A model generated the notes under the pieces. That model saw nothing but the letters and a program-made list of their open reading frames with translations, did not search any database and had not been told where the DNA came from. From Puia sp. (lineage in GTDB: Bacteria > Bacteroidota > Bacteroidia > Chitinophagales > Chitinophagaceae): 42,120 nt of DNA. Each line of letters begins with the position of its first letter. Position 1 is the stretch's first letter. Made by a program: the position numbers and the translations under genes. This document shows positions 41,863 through 42,120 of the stretch, piece by piece. Location: assembly GCA_031292515.1 (NCBI GenBank), contig JARLGZ010000143.1, positions 1 to 42,120 of the forward strand, read 5' to 3'.

Positions 41863-42120
41863 GTCAATTTGTTAATTTGTATTTGCTTTTAAAATACAAT
41901 ATATCACACACAATTATATCCCCTCTCCTAAGTCCTCTAACATTTCATTAACTTTCCTGGCACTGAAACCGGAAGGTCAAGTAAACCTTCAACCAACCCC
42001 ATAGATATTTTTTTTCGGGCCTTTGTAGCGTAGGACCAACACATGAGATTCTTCAACCTTGGGAGGAGGAGCCTATATATTTTTCCCTCTGGCAATGATG
42101 TCTTCGAAGCATTGAATAAA
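41863..42120. other. Window edge, no gene seen
   Basis: AT-rich upstream region of the DUF4259-like gene. I see no start codon with a supported frame, repeat or RNA gene before the window ends. Confidence 0.4.

Overview
The window looks like chromosome from a Bacteroidota species, most likely Chitinophagaceae. The evidence is a SusC/SusD pair controlled by an ECF sigma factor and a FecR-type anti-sigma factor with a DUF4974-like C-terminus, DUF6520 small secreted proteins, a DUF5723 outer-membrane protein, few Shine-Dalgarno sequences and several TTG starts. The left half (about 1-21,000) is visibly AT-richer than the middle (about 21,200-39,350), which is GC-rich. The right end (39,455-42,120) is AT-rich again and full of gene relics.

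Layout. (1) 36-3194: a restriction-modification-like pair, made of an unrecognised protein with a disrupted 5' end and an amino DNA methyltransferase, followed by a decayed pseudogene. (2) 3383-14850: a locus with three paralogous four-cysteine secreted small proteins (DUF6520), two paralogous secreted S9-type peptidases on the opposite strand, and one tight operon. The operon holds two paralogous multi-pass GT-C-like membrane proteins, a MauE/DoxX-type redox membrane protein and a thioredoxin-fold lipoprotein. Leader, small protein, terminator, peptidase and peptidase upstream region occur twice, so this is a duplicated module. (3) 15175-24016, all on the minus strand: ECF sigma, FecR, SusC with an STN domain, SusD and a secreted thioredoxin, a classic cell-surface signalling plus uptake arrangement. 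(4) 24017-27588: a small-ORF and repeat-rich stretch with two helix-turn-helix proteins and a second ECF sigma factor without an anti-sigma partner. (5) 27589-31250: a GH13 alpha-amylase-family enzyme, a frameshifted VOC gene, a nitrobindin/lipocalin-like protein and a frameshifted small membrane protein. (6) 31548-39354, all on the plus strand: a DEAD-box RNA helicase, then UbiA prenyltransferase, type III polyketide synthase, methyltransferase, FAD oxidoreductase and DUF5723 protein. These last five look like a pathway for a prenylated or methylated phenolic or quinone-like product. (7) 39455-42120: an integration scar with a decayed DUF1016 (YhcG-type) nuclease, tRNA-Pro-like 3' ends, several orphan terminators, a DUF4160/DUF2442 pair and a DUF4259-like protein.

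The best candidate for an undescribed system is region 2. Exported four-Cys small proteins sit beside a MauE-type electron carrier, a CPFC thioredoxin lipoprotein, GT-C-like membrane proteins and secreted peptidases. A SusCD locus that also carries a secreted thioredoxin lies next to it. This suggests oxidative maturation, processing and possibly surface transport of a disulfide-bonded exported peptide. That function is inferred from gene content only. All calls were made by reading the sequence; no database search was run.
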